Positions 1-10,525 of a DNA stretch of 64,000 nt are shown piece after piece. Each line of letters starts with the position of its first letter. Within the stretch, counting starts at the first letter, position 1. Under the pieces are notes generated by a model that ran no database searches, was not told the DNA's origin, and saw only the letters and a program-made list of their open reading frames with translations. The position numbers were made by a program, and so were the translations under genes. Origin of the DNA: Planctomycetota bacterium (lineage in GTDB: Bacteria > Planctomycetota > UBA11346); the NCBI GenBank assembly GCA_014193115.1, contig BJHQ01000020.1, positions 1 through 64,000 of the forward strand. The letters run 5' to 3'.

Positions 1-63
1 GGCGTCGAAGCGACGGCGCACGCTGTCAGCCTTGGGTGAAGGGGTGGTGGTTGATCGTGCCAT
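1..63 (-). CDS. N-terminus of an unidentified protein, cut by the window edge
   Basis: Only the first 21 codons are visible, reading M-A-R-S-T-T-T-P and ending in V-R-R-R-F-D-A at the window edge. The ATG at 63 is preceded on the minus strand by GAGAGGA at a spacing of about seven bases, a good ribosome binding site, and this decides the start. It lies downstream of, and on the same strand as, the lyase gene, with about 225 bp between them. The visible residues are too few to assign a family. Confidence 0.4.
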   Translation of the reverse strand, partial: MARSTTTPSPKADSVRRRFDA

Positions 64-288
64 GATGGCATCCTCTCAGAGCTTTCGCTCTTGTCAGGGT
101 GTCCACCAAACGGGGGGAAGTTCACAGTTGTGGGCCGAGTACTACCCGTCCGGCGTCATCCACGGCACGGCCCACCGAGATCCCCGCGCGCCAGCCTACC
201 TGCGCGATCCCGAAGCGCGTTGAACCGCCTGCAATCCGATCGGACCGCCACCACAGCGGCGGTCGAGGCAGATCATCAGCGACGCGCA

Positions 289-2898
289 TCAATCAGTTCG
301 TTTTGGAAGTAGAATATCCTTGGGAATATGCTGAGGGATGAGAGCCAGAAAAGTAATGGAGCAGTGTCCCCATTGGGCGATGTAGGACAGGTACTGGTCC
401 CATCCCTGGACGGTGCGTCCGCTCAGGGGGTCCAGGTAGGACGATATCTGGGCCGGCAGAGGCCAGAGGATAAATCCTTTGTCGCGGTCCTCACCGGTCT
501 GTAACAGGTGCCAGGCCTTCACGGCGAGTTCCGCCGTCGCATGGCCTTCTGCAACCGCCCAGGCGGCAAGTTTCCCTGGAATCGGACTGACATCAAAGCG
601 TTTCTGGATCGCGGGCGCCAACCGCGCTCGTTCGGCGCCAGTCAAGACGGTCAAGCGTGCGGCTGCGGTCATTGCCGAGCGCAGATCGTCGCGGTCAAGC
701 AGCGCAGCCAGTTCGATCAACGTCTGGTCGCCACCGAATGCCCAGGTCAGCCAGGATCCAAAGGGCATGTCCTCCTTGGGAGTCATGGATCCGTCTGCCA
801 CGTTATACAAGAATGGATCGGTCTGCATGAGTCCATAGGTCGATGACAAGATGCCGTCCAGGCCGTGTTCGATCTTCGCTCGCCATTTGGGATCGCCAGT
901 CCGTTCCCAAGCGGTCATCCAGTTGGCGGCATAGGCGAGCCAGTTGGAACCGACCCGGACCCGGCGGACGGTCTCCATCACATCGTTGGTTGCCGGAGTG
1001 GCGTCGGCGTCGGCGACCTCATCCAACAGATCACCGATGCGCGGATCAGCGGTCAGGTAGTACAACACCCGTTTGGGCAGGGCCTGACTGACCCGAGGTT
1101 CCTTGCAGGGGCAACCCCAGTGGACGACGTTGTGACGCGAACCGATTCCTTTCCACGGTCCCAGATGGAAGGTATCCACCTCGGCGACATGACGGGTCAT
1201 GTTGGCTGCGATATGGAAATAGTCGGCCCGGCCGCTGCGCAGGAACAGCATCCACCAGTACAGGTCACCGGCCAATTCGGAGTTCCACCACGCGAATCCG
1301 CCGATGTCATAGCGCCATGCCTGACGATCTGGATCGAAACCCAGCATGCCATCACCGGCATTCCAGAAACCGTACCAGCGCCGTTGTTCCATTTCGCGGA
1401 TGTAAAACGCGGTGTGCCGTTCCAGCTCGTCTTCGATCCGTGCTGCGGCTGGATCACTGCGATGAATCGGTGCCCAGGGACCGAAAACCTTGCAGGAATG
1501 ATAGTGCTGCGGTGTCGCCACCAAGAGCGGTGGTTTGCGCGTTGCGGTGCTCAACGGTGGCAAATCCGCATGTTCAACACCTGCCGGCATCAACCAGAGT
1601 TCCAGGTGGCTGGTGCGGGCGACCCCGGTCGCACTACTGTACACGTCCGGATCTGGGTTGACGGCCTCATAGGTCGGCCGGTAGTCGCGTTCACCATAAT
1701 GCCGCATATCCATAGGTTCGGCTTCATGGGACCACAGCCACGCCGTCACCGTCGCCAGTGGCCCGTCGGCTTTGGTGATTTCCAAGGCGCGAGGCCAGGC
1801 TTCCCAGAATTCGCGTAGTGCAATCGCCAAACCACCTGCTTCCTCGCTGAGCGCCATCAGACCAGGCGCCCTTGTTCCCGTGCCCACCTCGACCCAGCAG
1901 GCATTGGGGCCGGTGCGTTTGCGCAGGCGGAATTGATCGCTGCCATGTTGCAATAACTGAAAGTCGGCAAAACAGGGCCGCATGCGATCCGTGTTGTCCT
2001 GGACCGGATGGGCCAGCGTCTGTGCCACCACCAACGAATCGTGCGGATCCTCAACATCGTACCTTTTGAACACATCTCCGGTCCATCGGACCGGCTCAGA
2101 CCAGACGTCGCCATCGACCCCGACCACTCGCGCGTGCCGGTTATGGGGATCGGAAGTCAAAGGGACATCAGCCGTCACACCGAGACCGGCAATGAAATCG
2201 CGTTCCGCCCGCCCGTCATAGGTCATGGTATGGGTGACATGGATGGTGTCACTTCCAGCGAAGAACTCCAAACGCACCCGGAACGGCAACCAGCGGTCAC
2301 CGGTTTCCCGACCGCGATGTCTGCCGTCCAGACGGATCACCGCCCGGATGGGACCGGATTGCTCGATGGTCGCTGATTCGATCTCGCCCAGGCAGTCTTC
2401 AGTCTTGGTGATCTGCCAGCGGTCCTCGGTGTTGCGGTGCTGCCGGCGGGTGATCAAGCGCACCCCACCGACCACCGTGCGATTCGCGCGTTTCGCTTCC
2501 TGGATCAGGTACACCCCGCGATCCCCGACATCGACGCTGATGACGCCGGTGGTGACGCGCAGGAAGATTTCCACCCCAGGACGATGACAGAGGACAACCT
2601 GTGGTGCATTCGGTCCGGCACCGGGGACCAGCGAAATCTCACCGGTATTGGCCGGATCAATGACCGCCGCCACGCCCAGGAACTTGATCGACCCATCCGG
2701 CCAGGTTGCCAAGGGCCAGGTCTGGGTCGGCAGATCAACCTTCCCGTGTTGGAGATGCGCGATGGCTTCGCGCAGGACGCCGCGCGGCAAGGGAATGCCG
2801 AAGGTCACGCCCTTGGGGCGGGATGGCTTGGTATCAAGCCAGTGCAGTGGGATGGGTGCGAATGCCTGGGATGCGTTTGGTGTGTCGGTGATGGTCAT
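289..2898 (-). CDS. PcRGLX/YetA-like exo-rhamnogalacturonan lyase family protein
   Basis: An 869-residue protein that resembles the PL26 / YetA family, in which exo-rhamnogalacturonan lyases split unsaturated rhamnose-galacturonate ends of pectin. The first ~90 residues look like the family's N-terminal RIFT barrel (P-L-P-R-G near residue 40 and P-L-A-T-W-P-D-G-S-I-K near 63). A beta-rich middle part follows, then a Trp/Tyr-rich helical C-terminal half (from about residue 480) expected to form an alpha/alpha toroid. I see no clear signal peptide, so it may act on imported oligosaccharides. The ATG at 2898 follows AAGG. The gene is divergent from an AraC regulator that is its likely regulator. 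The family call rests on motif memory, and the exact substrate is not known. Confidence 0.62.
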   Translation of the reverse strand: MTITDTPNASQAFAPIPLHWLDTKPSRPKGVTFGIPLPRGVLREAIAHLQHGKVDLPTQTWPLATWPDGSIKFLGVAAVIDPANTGEISLVPGAGPNAPQVVLCHRPGVEIFLRVTTGVISVDVGDRGVYLIQEAKRANRTVVGGVRLITRRQHRNTEDRWQITKTEDCLGEIESATIEQSGPIRAVIRLDGRHRGRETGDRWLPFRVRLEFFAGSDTIHVTHTMTYDGRAERDFIAGLGVTADVPLTSDPHNRHARVVGVDGDVWSEPVRWTGDVFKRYDVEDPHDSLVVAQTLAHPVQDNTDRMRPCFADFQLLQHGSDQFRLRKRTGPNACWVEVGTGTRAPGLMALSEEAGGLAIALREFWEAWPRALEITKADGPLATVTAWLWSHEAEPMDMRHYGERDYRPTYEAVNPDPDVYSSATGVARTSHLELWLMPAGVEHADLPPLSTATRKPPLLVATPQHYHSCKVFGPWAPIHRSDPAAARIEDELERHTAFYIREMEQRRWYGFWNAGDGMLGFDPDRQAWRYDIGGFAWWNSELAGDLYWWMLFLRSGRADYFHIAANMTRHVAEVDTFHLGPWKGIGSRHNVVHWGCPCKEPRVSQALPKRVLYYLTADPRIGDLLDEVADADATPATNDVMETVRRVRVGSNWLAYAANWMTAWERTGDPKWRAKIEHGLDGILSSTYGLMQTDPFLYNVADGSMTPKEDMPFGSWLTWAFGGDQTLIELAALLDRDDLRSAMTAAARLTVLTGAERARLAPAIQKRFDVSPIPGKLAAWAVAEGHATAELAVKAWHLLQTGEDRDKGFILWPLPAQISSYLDPLSGRTVQGWDQYLSYIAQWGHCSITFLALIPQHIPKDILLPKRTD

Positions 2899-3204
2899 TT
2901 GCCTTGTTCATTCTGTGCAGCGGAGGTTCCTTGCCGAAGATCACAGCAGGCCAGACGGCGGCCACTGGTCCGATCGAAAAACAGCCATCTTCCAGAGGGC
3001 AAACCGATCTTCCAGGCCACGTCGGCGGAACCCATTGATGGATCGGAAGGACCGGGTCGAAGGAGGGCGCTAGGTAGGGCGGGAAGGGGTCTGGGGATCG
3101 AAAGCATACCGGTCGCGAAAAAGCATTTTTCTTGCGGTGATCAATGCAGACTACGAGGGATCTTCGCCCCTGTTCGCAACCTTTTTGTTGCGCATACTGC
3201 GAAA
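2899..3204. promoter_or_regulatory. Intergenic control region between the lyase and the araC-type gene
   Basis: This 306-bp gap must hold both divergent promoters. The most visible element is an A/T palindrome at 3117-3131 (GAAAAA-GCA-TTTTTC), about 75 bp before the regulator ATG, which could be an operator or a promoter-proximal tract. No convincing -35/-10 pair can be chosen by eye. Confidence 0.35.
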
Positions 3205-4014
3205 ATGTTGCAGGGAATCGCCATTCCCCCCACCCGCCCACCGTGCAACCGGCCGCTGCCCATGCCACAAGTGCGGGTGCTGCACAGCGGTTGTCGCGCT
3301 CTTCGACCCGAGGAGCTCAATCCGCATTCGCGACCGAATTGGCACTTGTTCTGGCATGATCGCCCTGGCATCCAATACGAATTTCCTGATGCAAAATACG
3401 AGATGGATGCTGATACCATCGTGGTCATTCCCCCGGGCTTATCGTTCACTCCACGAGCAAAGAGCGTCCACAATTTTCTCTACTTCTGGTTCACCCTTGG
3501 CCCGATCTGGGACCAATGCCGGACGGCACCGATCCTCTACCCATTGCAGGATACGACGCGCCAATTATTGCGAAAAATCGCCGAACACTTTGCTGCCCGC
3601 GGCGATCCCAGTCACCAGGAAGCCGTCGCGATCCTTGGTCTGATCGGTATCATCTTGACGAAAATTGACGAAACCTCCTGGTCCCCACGAACCAAGGATC
3701 CAATCATCCTGGCCATCTTGAACAATTTGTACCAGGATCCCCTGCATGCCCCGGACAACCAGTCCATGGCAGACAATGCCGGACTGCATCTTGCCTCGTT
3801 CCTACGCCGTTTTCGGCTGCAAACCGGCACCTCACCCGAACGCCTGCGGCGACAACTGCGCTTGAATCTTGCCGCCCGCCTGTTGCACGAAGGGACGCCA
3901 GTGAAGATGGTGGCGAAACACTGCGGTTGGACAGATCGCAGCCGGTTCACCACCACCTTCCGCAAGCAGTTCGGCATCGGCCCCGGTGCCTGGTCGCGCC
4001 AGGCACGGACGTGA
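3205..4014 (+). CDS. AraC family transcriptional regulator
   Basis: A 269-residue regulator. The N-terminal half looks like the cupin-type sensing domain of sugar-responsive AraC proteins (histidine-rich stretch near residues 45-55 and a V-V-I-P-P-G turn near 75). The last ~100 residues carry the two helix-turn-helix units, including the typical V-A-K-H-C-G-W-T-D-R-S-R-F-T-T-T-F-R-K segment that ends in a G-x-x-P-G-A-W-like motif. The reading frame is open far upstream, but conservation starts only here, so the ATG at 3205 was chosen; an ATG at 3262 is the alternative. It is divergent from the PL26/YetA-like lyase and probably controls it in response to a pectin-derived sugar (inference). It ends 19 bp from the convergent yhhJ-like gene. 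Confidence 0.8.
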   Translation: MLQGIAIPPTRPPCNRPLPMPQVRVLHSGCRALRPEELNPHSRPNWHLFWHDRPGIQYEFPDAKYEMDADTIVVIPPGLSFTPRAKSVHNFLYFWFTLGPIWDQCRTAPILYPLQDTTRQLLRKIAEHFAARGDPSHQEAVAILGLIGIILTKIDETSWSPRTKDPIILAILNNLYQDPLHAPDNQSMADNAGLHLASFLRRFRLQTGTSPERLRRQLRLNLAARLLHEGTPVKMVAKHCGWTDRSRFTTTFRKQFGIGPGAWSRQART

Positions 4015-4033
4015 CACGATCTGGCGGGGATCT

Positions 4034-5188
4034 TCAGGCCATCTGGTTGATGGTTGCGCGAAACCGGCCCAGGGCGATCGCGAACAGCGTGCAGCCAATG
4101 GCGGCAAGGGAAAGGAACGACGGCCATACCACGTCAAGGCCGGCGCCACGGAACAGGATGGCCTGGCCGGACGAGACGAAATGGGTGGTCGGCGCCACCA
4201 ACATGACGACCTGCACGAACTGCGGCATACTTTCTTGGGGCGTAGCATTGCCCGAGAGCAGGTTCATCGGCAACAGGACCAGCACCGTCAGCATGCCGAA
4301 CTGCGGCATCGAGCGAGCCACCGTGGCGAGGAAAATTCCGAGCGAGGTGGTGGCGAAGAGATGGAGGGCGGCACCGACCAGGAACAACGCCACCGAACCC
4401 GGGATGGGGATGCGCAGAATGCCCTGGACCACCACCAGCAGCGCGATCATGGCGGCGACCAGCACGACCAGTCCCATCGACCAGACCTTGGCGAGCATGA
4501 TCTCCATGGGCGTGACCGGCATCGCCAGCAAATGTTCGATGGTGCCGTGTTCGCGTTCGCGGATCAATGCCGCTCCGGTCAGAATGATCGACACCATGGT
4601 GATGCCATTGATGATTTCCATCAGGGCGCCGAACCAGGCATCATCAAGATTGGGATTGAACCGCGCGCGAAGCGCCAGGTCCAACGGCGGAGCGATGTTG
4701 TCACGGTGACCTTGTACGAACTCGTCGACCTCGCCCGCCACGATCTGCTGGATGTAGCTGCCGCCGGTAAATGCCTGACTCATCCGGGTGGCGTCGATGT
4801 TCAACTGCATCGTCGGGATTCGACCTGCCAAAACATCACGCTGATACCCAGGCGGAATGTCAAGGACGAACGTGTAATCACCGGCATCCATGCCGGCGTC
4901 GATTGCCTGGGGACTGATCATCACCGGCGGGTTGAACCTGGGCGGGGCGAAGGCTGCAATGATCCGGGACGATAGGGGTGAATCGTCTTCGTCGACGATG
5001 GCGATGGGCGCCAAATGCAGCGTCTCCGGCATCGCCGTTGCCGAAAAATAGATGGATAGGGAAAAGGTGTAAGAAATCAGGATGATCATCACCGGCTCGC
5101 GAGCCAGGCTCCACAACTCCTTGATTCCCAATCGATACACGTTGGCGGCCCGCGGCACATTCCTGGTCATGATCCGATACCTGTTCAT
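4034..5188 (-). CDS. yhhJ: YhhJ-like ABC-2 type transporter permease
   Basis: A 384-residue inner-membrane permease of the ABC-2 family. One membrane segment lies near residues 25-50 ([12 protein letters not shown]), followed by a large periplasmic domain. Five or so segments then crowd the C-terminal half, as in DrrB/YhhJ/YbhR proteins. The start at 5188 overlaps the stop of the upstream rbbA-like gene as ATGA, so translation is coupled. An in-frame extension to 5254 would add 22 residues of low-complexity N-terminus and was rejected. It is the last gene of the yhiI-rbbA-yhhJ order seen in Escherichia coli and should form a tripartite exporter with its two neighbours. The substrate is unknown. 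Confidence 0.85.
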   Translation of the reverse strand: MNRYRIMTRNVPRAANVYRLGIKELWSLAREPVMIILISYTFSLSIYFSATAMPETLHLAPIAIVDEDDSPLSSRIIAAFAPPRFNPPVMISPQAIDAGMDAGDYTFVLDIPPGYQRDVLAGRIPTMQLNIDATRMSQAFTGGSYIQQIVAGEVDEFVQGHRDNIAPPLDLALRARFNPNLDDAWFGALMEIINGITMVSIILTGAALIREREHGTIEHLLAMPVTPMEIMLAKVWSMGLVVLVAAMIALLVVVQGILRIPIPGSVALFLVGAALHLFATTSLGIFLATVARSMPQFGMLTVLVLLPMNLLSGNATPQESMPQFVQVVMLVAPTTHFVSSGQAILFRGAGLDVVWPSFLSLAAIGCTLFAIALGRFRATINQMA

Positions 5189-8085
5189 TCCTGCTTCTTC
5201 AGCAGCATCACGGCGAGAACGATGATTACCGGACCGGACAGCAGCAACGGCCAAAACGAACCAGCCAGGTCGGTGAAACCCAGCGCTTTGCAGAACACTC
5301 CGCGGCTGATGCCGAGAAAGTAGGTAGCGGGATAGACCTCGCCGATGATCCGTCCGACGCCGGTGAGCGAGGAGACCGGATTCAACATTCCGGCGAACTG
5401 GATCATCGGGATGATGGTGCCCAGCATGGTCAGGAACAACGCGGCAATCTGGCTGCGGGTGAAGGTCGATGCAAACAGGCCGAACCCGGTGGAGAACAGA
5501 GCGAACAACAATGCCCCCACGGTCAGAGTCAGCAGGCTGCCTTTGATCGGCACGGCGAACAGCGTGACCGCAAGCAGCACCATCAGCGTGAAATTGAGCA
5601 TCGCCAAGGCGAGGTACGGCAGCAGCTTGCCTAAAAGGAATTCGCTGCGGGTCACCGGGGTGACATACAGGTTGATGATTGAACCCAGCTCCTTTTCCCG
5701 CACCACCGACATCGCAGTCAGCATGGCCGGGATCATCAGGAGCAGCATCGGGATGATGGCCGGAACCATCGCCGGCAGGCTTTTGACATCAGGATTGTAG
5801 CGGAAGCGGGCCTCCAGGTTGGCCGCCACGACGTCTCCTCTGGGTCCATCCCGGCCGGTATTCCGGCTGCTCAGCCAATCCTGATGCATGCCCAGCACAT
5901 AGCCTTGGACCGTCTCAGCGCGGCGCGGCATCGAGCCGTCGATCCAGGCACCGATCTGCACGTCGTGGCCACGCTCGAGGTCGCTGGCGAAAGATGGCGG
6001 GATCTCCACTGCCAAGGCGATCTCGCCAGCACGCATGCGCCGGTCGAGTTCGGCATCGTCGATCAACGGAGGTTGTTCGACGAAGTAACGCGAGCCCGAC
6101 AGATTGAGCACGTAGTCCCGGCTGAGTTCGGTCTGATCGAGATCGAGGACGGCATAGCGCATCTTTTCAACGTCGAGATTGATCCCATAGCCGAACACCA
6201 CCATCAAAATGGCGGTTCCCACCAGGGCCATCGTGGACCGCACCGGATCCCTGCGGAGTTCCTGCATTTCACGCCGGCTGCAGCTCCAGGCACGGCCGAA
6301 GCTGAACCAGCTGAACCAGGTCCGGGCAATCTTTCGCGCAGGCTCAGGGCGTGACGTAGATGCTGGTGTTGGGTTGGGTTTGTCGTCCGGCTTCGGATCG
6401 GATTGGCCTGCCTTGGCCGGGCCGTCAGCCTCCTTGAGCAATTTGATGAAAGCGAGTTCCAGCGTGGCCACTCCGCATTTTCGCACCAATTCGGCCGGGG
6501 TGTCCGTGGCCAGGACCCGACCTGCGTGCATCAGGGCGATGCGATCGCAGCGGCCTGCCTCGATCATGAAATGGGTTGAGATGAAAATCGTGACCTGGTC
6601 CTTGCGCGCCAGATCGATCATCAGCTGCCAAAGGCGGTCACGTGCGATCGGATCGACCCCAGAGGTCGGCTCATCGAGGATCAGCAGTTCCGGGCCATGG
6701 ACCATGGCCACGGCCAGCGACAATCGCTGGCGAATCCCCAGCGGGAGCTCGTCCGGCCAGGCGTCGGCTCTGCCGCTCAGATCGAACCGCTTGATCACCG
6801 CATCGATCCGGTCTGCGAGTCCATCGCTTGGCTGTGCCGGGCTTTCGGCCTTTTGCATCGGAGGGCTGGCGTCACCCGAACCACCCTGGAACAACCTGGC
6901 ATGCAACTCGAGATTCTGGCGCACGGTCAATTCCGAATAGAGCGAGAACCCTTGGCTCATGTAGCCCACCCGACGGCGGGTGGCGAGATCATCCCCATCC
7001 ACCGGATGACCGAACAGAGCCGCCCGTCCGGCGGTCGCCGGCAACAGGCCGGTGAGCATCTTCATGGTGGTGGTTTTGCCGCAGCCGTTGGAACCGATGA
7101 AGCCGAAGATCTCGCCTTTGCGGATTCTGAAGCTGGCCTTGTCGACGGCTGTGAATCCGCCGAAATGCTTGGTCAAATCCACGGCCTCGATGGCGATTTC
7201 GTCGTTGCTTCCCGGCGCCATGGGCGGGATTGTGACCGGATGATGGTCGCGCCTGCGATCCTCGGGGAGGAGGGCGATGAAGGCTTCGTCCAGTGAGCTG
7301 GTGCCAGTCCGCCGGAGCAATTCGGCCGGGGTTCCGGTGGCCAGCACCCGGCCGGCATCCATCGCGATCAAGGTGTCGAAGCGTTCTGCCTCGTCGAGAT
7401 AGGCGGTGGCTACAATCACGCTCATGCCCGTGCGCTGCTCTCGAATCCGGCGGATGAGCTCCCAGAATTGGACCCGCGCTAATGGGTCGACGCCGGTGGT
7501 CGGCTCATCGAGGATCAGCAGGTCGGGATCATGGATGAGCGCGCAGCACAGGGCCAGTTTCTGCTTCATCCCACCGGATAGCTGGCCCGCCAGGCGGTCC
7601 AGGAACGGAGCCAGGCCGGTACTGCCGGCGAGGTCGTCGATCCGGCGGCGGCGCTCGGCCGCTTCGTGTCCGAACAAACGGCCAAAAAATTGCAGGTTTT
7701 CTTCCACTGACAACGTCGGATAGAGATTCTTGCCCAGCCCCTGGGGCATATAGGCGATGCGCGGGCAGACGGTGAGCCGATGACGCGATCCACGCATGTC
7801 GCCGCCGAGGACGCAGACCGTCCCAGTGGTCACCGCCCGGGCGCCGGCAAGCAGGGACAGCAAGCTCGATTTGCCGACGCCGTCCGGCCCGATCAGGCCG
7901 GTCACCTGGCCGGCCGGAATGTCCAGGGTGATCCGATCCAATGCCAGGATCTTGCCGAAATGCAGGCTGACTTGGCTGATCGTGGCGACGGATGGCCTGG
8001 CATCGCCTGGTTTGGCGGCGGTCCCGGAGGCGACTGCCGGCCGGGAGCCCGGATCGCCAGAGGTCGCCTTGGCCATTCCGGTCAT
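5185..8085 (-). CDS. rbbA: RbbA-like double ABC ATPase fused to an ABC-2 permease
   Basis: A 966-residue fusion. The first ATPase spans roughly residues 35-260, with the unusual Walker [10 protein letters not shown], signature L-S-G-G-M-K-Q-K and Walker B L-L-I-L-D-E-P. The second spans roughly 290-560, with Walker [10 protein letters not shown] and a degenerate signature L-P-L-G-I-R-Q-R. The C-terminal third is an ABC-2 permease with one early and several late membrane segments. This architecture and the [10 protein letters not shown] motif match E. coli RbbA (about 911 residues), described as a ribosome-associated ATPase/transporter. The ATG at 8085 overlaps the stop of yhiI as ATGA; an upstream ATG at 8118 would add 11 residues. 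Confidence 0.85.
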   Translation of the reverse strand: MTGMAKATSGDPGSRPAVASGTAAKPGDARPSVATISQVSLHFGKILALDRITLDIPAGQVTGLIGPDGVGKSSLLSLLAGARAVTTGTVCVLGGDMRGSRHRLTVCPRIAYMPQGLGKNLYPTLSVEENLQFFGRLFGHEAAERRRRIDDLAGSTGLAPFLDRLAGQLSGGMKQKLALCCALIHDPDLLILDEPTTGVDPLARVQFWELIRRIREQRTGMSVIVATAYLDEAERFDTLIAMDAGRVLATGTPAELLRRTGTSSLDEAFIALLPEDRRRDHHPVTIPPMAPGSNDEIAIEAVDLTKHFGGFTAVDKASFRIRKGEIFGFIGSNGCGKTTTMKMLTGLLPATAGRAALFGHPVDGDDLATRRRVGYMSQGFSLYSELTVRQNLELHARLFQGGSGDASPPMQKAESPAQPSDGLADRIDAVIKRFDLSGRADAWPDELPLGIRQRLSLAVAMVHGPELLILDEPTSGVDPIARDRLWQLMIDLARKDQVTIFISTHFMIEAGRCDRIALMHAGRVLATDTPAELVRKCGVATLELAFIKLLKEADGPAKAGQSDPKPDDKPNPTPASTSRPEPARKIARTWFSWFSFGRAWSCSRREMQELRRDPVRSTMALVGTAILMVVFGYGINLDVEKMRYAVLDLDQTELSRDYVLNLSGSRYFVEQPPLIDDAELDRRMRAGEIALAVEIPPSFASDLERGHDVQIGAWIDGSMPRRAETVQGYVLGMHQDWLSSRNTGRDGPRGDVVAANLEARFRYNPDVKSLPAMVPAIIPMLLLMIPAMLTAMSVVREKELGSIINLYVTPVTRSEFLLGKLLPYLALAMLNFTLMVLLAVTLFAVPIKGSLLTLTVGALLFALFSTGFGLFASTFTRSQIAALFLTMLGTIIPMIQFAGMLNPVSSLTGVGRIIGEVYPATYFLGISRGVFCKALGFTDLAGSFWPLLLSGPVIIVLAVMLLKKQE

Positions 8086-9158
8086 TCCGGGACTTTGAGT
8101 TCCAGGTTTGCGGGCCATTTCGCCTGTGGATCGAGTTTGAGCCAGGCGACGCCAGGCAGCCCGGTCTTGACCAGCTTCTGATGTTTGAGCAGAAGCTCCC
8201 GACTGATCTGGGCTTTGACCTTGAACATCAGTTTTTGCCGCTCGGTGGCGGTCTCCACTGTTTTGGGCGTGAATTGGGCGGTGCTGGCGACGAACGACAC
8301 TGTTGCCGGAATCACCCAGGATGTGGCGGCGTCCAGGACCAGGTGGACCTCACTGCCCAGTGCGACCCGGCCCACTGCGGTCTCGGGGAGGAAAAAAGTC
8401 AGGTAGACATCACTCAGATCGACCAGGTTGAGGATCCTGCCACCGCCGGCTACGACCTCTCCCGGTTCGGCGATGCGGTATTGGATGCGGCCCTGGCGGG
8501 GCGAGGTCAGCAGGCAGTCCTGGAGATCGGACTCGACCCGGGCGATGGTCGCCTCGCTGGCGGTGACGCCCGCTACGGCCCCGACCACCTGGGATTGGGC
8601 GGCCTTGATCGCCGCCTGCGCCGCTGCCACCTGGGCCTGGGAGGCGGTCAGCATCGCCTCGGCCTCGTGCACATGGGCCTGGTCGTCGTCGAACTCTTGG
8701 ACGGTCATCACCTTTTGCTGCGACAGCGACTTTGAGCGCGCCAAACGACGGCGGGCGGCATCGAGTTCGCTCTCCCGCACCACCACCATGGCTGCGGCGG
8801 CTGCGGCGTCGCTCTGCCGGGCCGCGACTTGGGCCTCGGCGCTGGTCACCGCGGTGGACGCTTGGCGTGACTGGGCCCGTGCCTCATTGCGCTGCGCTTC
8901 GAGATTGTCCACCTGCATCTGGGCCAAGGGCTGGCCGGCCTGGACGAAATCGCCCTCTTTGACCAGGATGTCCTTGACCCGACCAGCGAGTTTGCTGGCG
9001 ATGTCGATCTCGGTCGCCTGGATCCGGCCATTGCCGCTGACGAATCCCTCACCAGGCGTCGCTGGTGACCGCACGATCCACACGACGACGCTGATACCGA
9101 TCGCGGCCACGATCACGGCAGCGATCAGGATTTTCATGTGCAACGCTGAGATCGCCAT
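8082..9158 (-). CDS. yhiI: YhiI-like HlyD family membrane fusion protein
   Basis: A 358-residue periplasmic adaptor (E. coli YhiI is of similar length). A single N-terminal membrane anchor (residues ~9-28) is followed by a lipoyl-type half (G-N-G-R-I-Q-A-T-E near 40). A long alanine/glutamine-rich coiled coil spans about residues 75-210, and a beta domain (P-G-E-V-V-A-G-G-G) closes the fold. The ATG at 9158 is preceded by GGGGAG at good spacing, so the 37-residue in-frame extension upstream was rejected. It is first in the coupled yhiI-rbbA-yhhJ operon and would link the inner-membrane pump to an outer-membrane channel such as TolC, which is not encoded here. Confidence 0.88.
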   Translation of the reverse strand: MAISALHMKILIAAVIVAAIGISVVVWIVRSPATPGEGFVSGNGRIQATEIDIASKLAGRVKDILVKEGDFVQAGQPLAQMQVDNLEAQRNEARAQSRQASTAVTSAEAQVAARQSDAAAAAAMVVVRESELDAARRRLARSKSLSQQKVMTVQEFDDDQAHVHEAEAMLTASQAQVAAAQAAIKAAQSQVVGAVAGVTASEATIARVESDLQDCLLTSPRQGRIQYRIAEPGEVVAGGGRILNLVDLSDVYLTFFLPETAVGRVALGSEVHLVLDAATSWVIPATVSFVASTAQFTPKTVETATERQKLMFKVKAQISRELLLKHQKLVKTGLPGVAWLKLDPQAKWPANLELKVPE

Positions 9159-9660
9159 CGGCCGCCTGCTCCCCTGTGATCCGCTGGTCCTGGACAGGTC
9201 CAGTGCCTGCGCCCTGCCGGCCCTTGAGCCCTGACCATGCCAAGCGGTTCGGACCGGCAGTCGGCACATCCCGAAGACGTTGATCCGATTCTCCGGTTAA
9301 ACGGTATCGATGGGTAAAAACACTGGGTTCTGCCCTGGACTGTCCATGTTCACATGGGCCAGGAGCGCCTTGCAAGTCGCATCCCTGCAATCGGCAGGAA
9401 GTTTCAGCGACGGGCCGTGTCGTCGGCACGATTGCGGAACCTCAGCGCCCGGCGTGACCGGATGGGCGCTTCAGCCTGGCGCGCAGATCGAAGGCCAGCG
9501 GGTCATCGGCCGGCCCTGATCCCGCCGACATCGTCATCCTGGCGCTCGCCGGACCAGGATATCTCTGTGTAAGTCATTGTTCCGTATGCCTTTCTGGTCA
9601 ATTATGCAATTCCGGTTTCAGGAACAGGATTTACCGATTCCGGAGATAGGGTTCGGGCTC
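9159..9660. other. Intergenic region upstream of yhiI with no clear gene
   Basis: About 500 bp with no supported reading frame. It should contain the promoter of the yhiI operon near its left end. Around 9560-9640 the base composition becomes noticeably more A/T-rich than the surroundings, immediately before the truncated ATPase fragment. Confidence 0.4.
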
Positions 9661-9795
9661 ATGATCCCACGCGACTTGGCGCCGGCCCTCCAGGCTGCCT
9701 TGACCCGATACCCGATCGTGACCCTCACTGGGCCTCGGCAATCCGGGAAGACGACCTTGGCGCGGGCGGCTCTTTCCAATGAGCCGGTGCGCCTA
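9661..9795 (+). pseudogene. N-terminal fragment of an AAA ATPase (DUF4143-type)
   Basis: The segment begins M-I-P-R-D-L-A-P-A-L and continues into a Walker A loop T-G-P-R-Q-S-G-K-T-T, the usual start of ATP-binding proteins with a C-terminal DUF4143 domain (normally about 380-420 residues). After about 40 residues (near 9780) similarity stops and the frame runs into unrelated sequence that overlaps the 3' end of the opposite-strand gene. Only a 5' stub remains, so the protein is not functional. An extended in-frame start at 9577 exists but is not conserved. Confidence 0.6.
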
Positions 9796-10521
9796 TCTGC
9801 CCTTCCGCCATCGCCGATAGGCCGCGATCCAATCATGGCCCTCAGGCGGCGGCGTAGGCAGCTGTAGGTCGAGGACTGGGATGCACTGCTTAGCCTTGCC
9901 GCGCCGGCAGATCGCGACCAGGGCCTCATCGTCGGTCAGATCGAAGCCGGTGACGGACACCTCGCCCCCGAGTACCTCGGTGGTGAAGGGCACGGCGATC
10001 TGCTCGAAGCAAGCCAGGAAGCCCGATGCCTGCTCGGAGTCGTCGTAGGCGTCGACGGTGGCTTCTTCGATCATGGCGTCGAGCTGGGCTTTTTTCACGA
10101 AAGAAATTGCCGACGACGGCGTTCGCCTCCGCGTGGCGATCACGCGCTTGCCTGCTGGCTTGGTCAGGAAGCGGTGCAGGGCTCGACAGGTGGCATCGAA
10201 GGGGCGCTGCTCAGCTTCGTCCATGCTGTACAGGAGTGGTCCGCCCTCCTCGTCGACGACTTCGGCCAGCGACGGAACATCGTCGGTCTCGTTGTCATCA
10301 TGCCTTTGGCGGATGACCTCGCCGCCCAGTATCCAGAGGTTGTTGACGTGCCGCCGCAACGTGGTGGTGGCAACGTCGGTCTCGTAGAGGTGACGGACGA
10401 AGGGCGTGAGTGCGGCGACGAGCGCCTCGCCAGCTGCGCGGTCGTCGTCGATCTCCCACGACGAGGGCCAACTCTGCATATCGGCCAGCGTACGTTCCAG
10501 GGTTGGAGGCTTACCCGCCAT
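9793..10521 (-). CDS. Conserved hypothetical protein with a calcium-binding-protein-like C-terminal domain
   Basis: A 242-residue soluble protein with two recognisable parts. Residues ~15-115 resemble a small hypothetical family with the pattern W-P-x-S, a helix-turn-helix-like L-R-R-H-V-N-N-L-W-I-L-G-G and E-G-G-P-L-L-Y. Residues ~140-242 match a short family usually labelled calcium-binding protein (A-Q-L-D-A-M-I-E-E-A-T, then C-R-R-G-K, then a P-P-P-E-G-x-x-W-I-x-A-Y-R-R-W-R end). The label in that family is an automatic one and no EF-hand is visible, so no function is claimed. The two parts are often separate proteins, so this may be a fusion. It overlaps the end of the truncated ATPase. 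Confidence 0.55.
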   Translation of the reverse strand: MAGKPPTLERTLADMQSWPSSWEIDDDRAAGEALVAALTPFVRHLYETDVATTTLRRHVNNLWILGGEVIRQRHDDNETDDVPSLAEVVDEEGGPLLYSMDEAEQRPFDATCRALHRFLTKPAGKRVIATRRRTPSSAISFVKKAQLDAMIEEATVDAYDDSEQASGFLACFEQIAVPFTTEVLGGEVSVTGFDLTDDEALVAICRRGKAKQCIPVLDLQLPTPPPEGHDWIAAYRRWRKGR

Positions 10522-10525
10522 GGCG

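Noticed and set aside
8428-9234. Long plus-strand frame across yhiI
   Set aside because: It is an antisense shadow caused by high GC codon use; yhiI has clear family motifs and a ribosome binding site.
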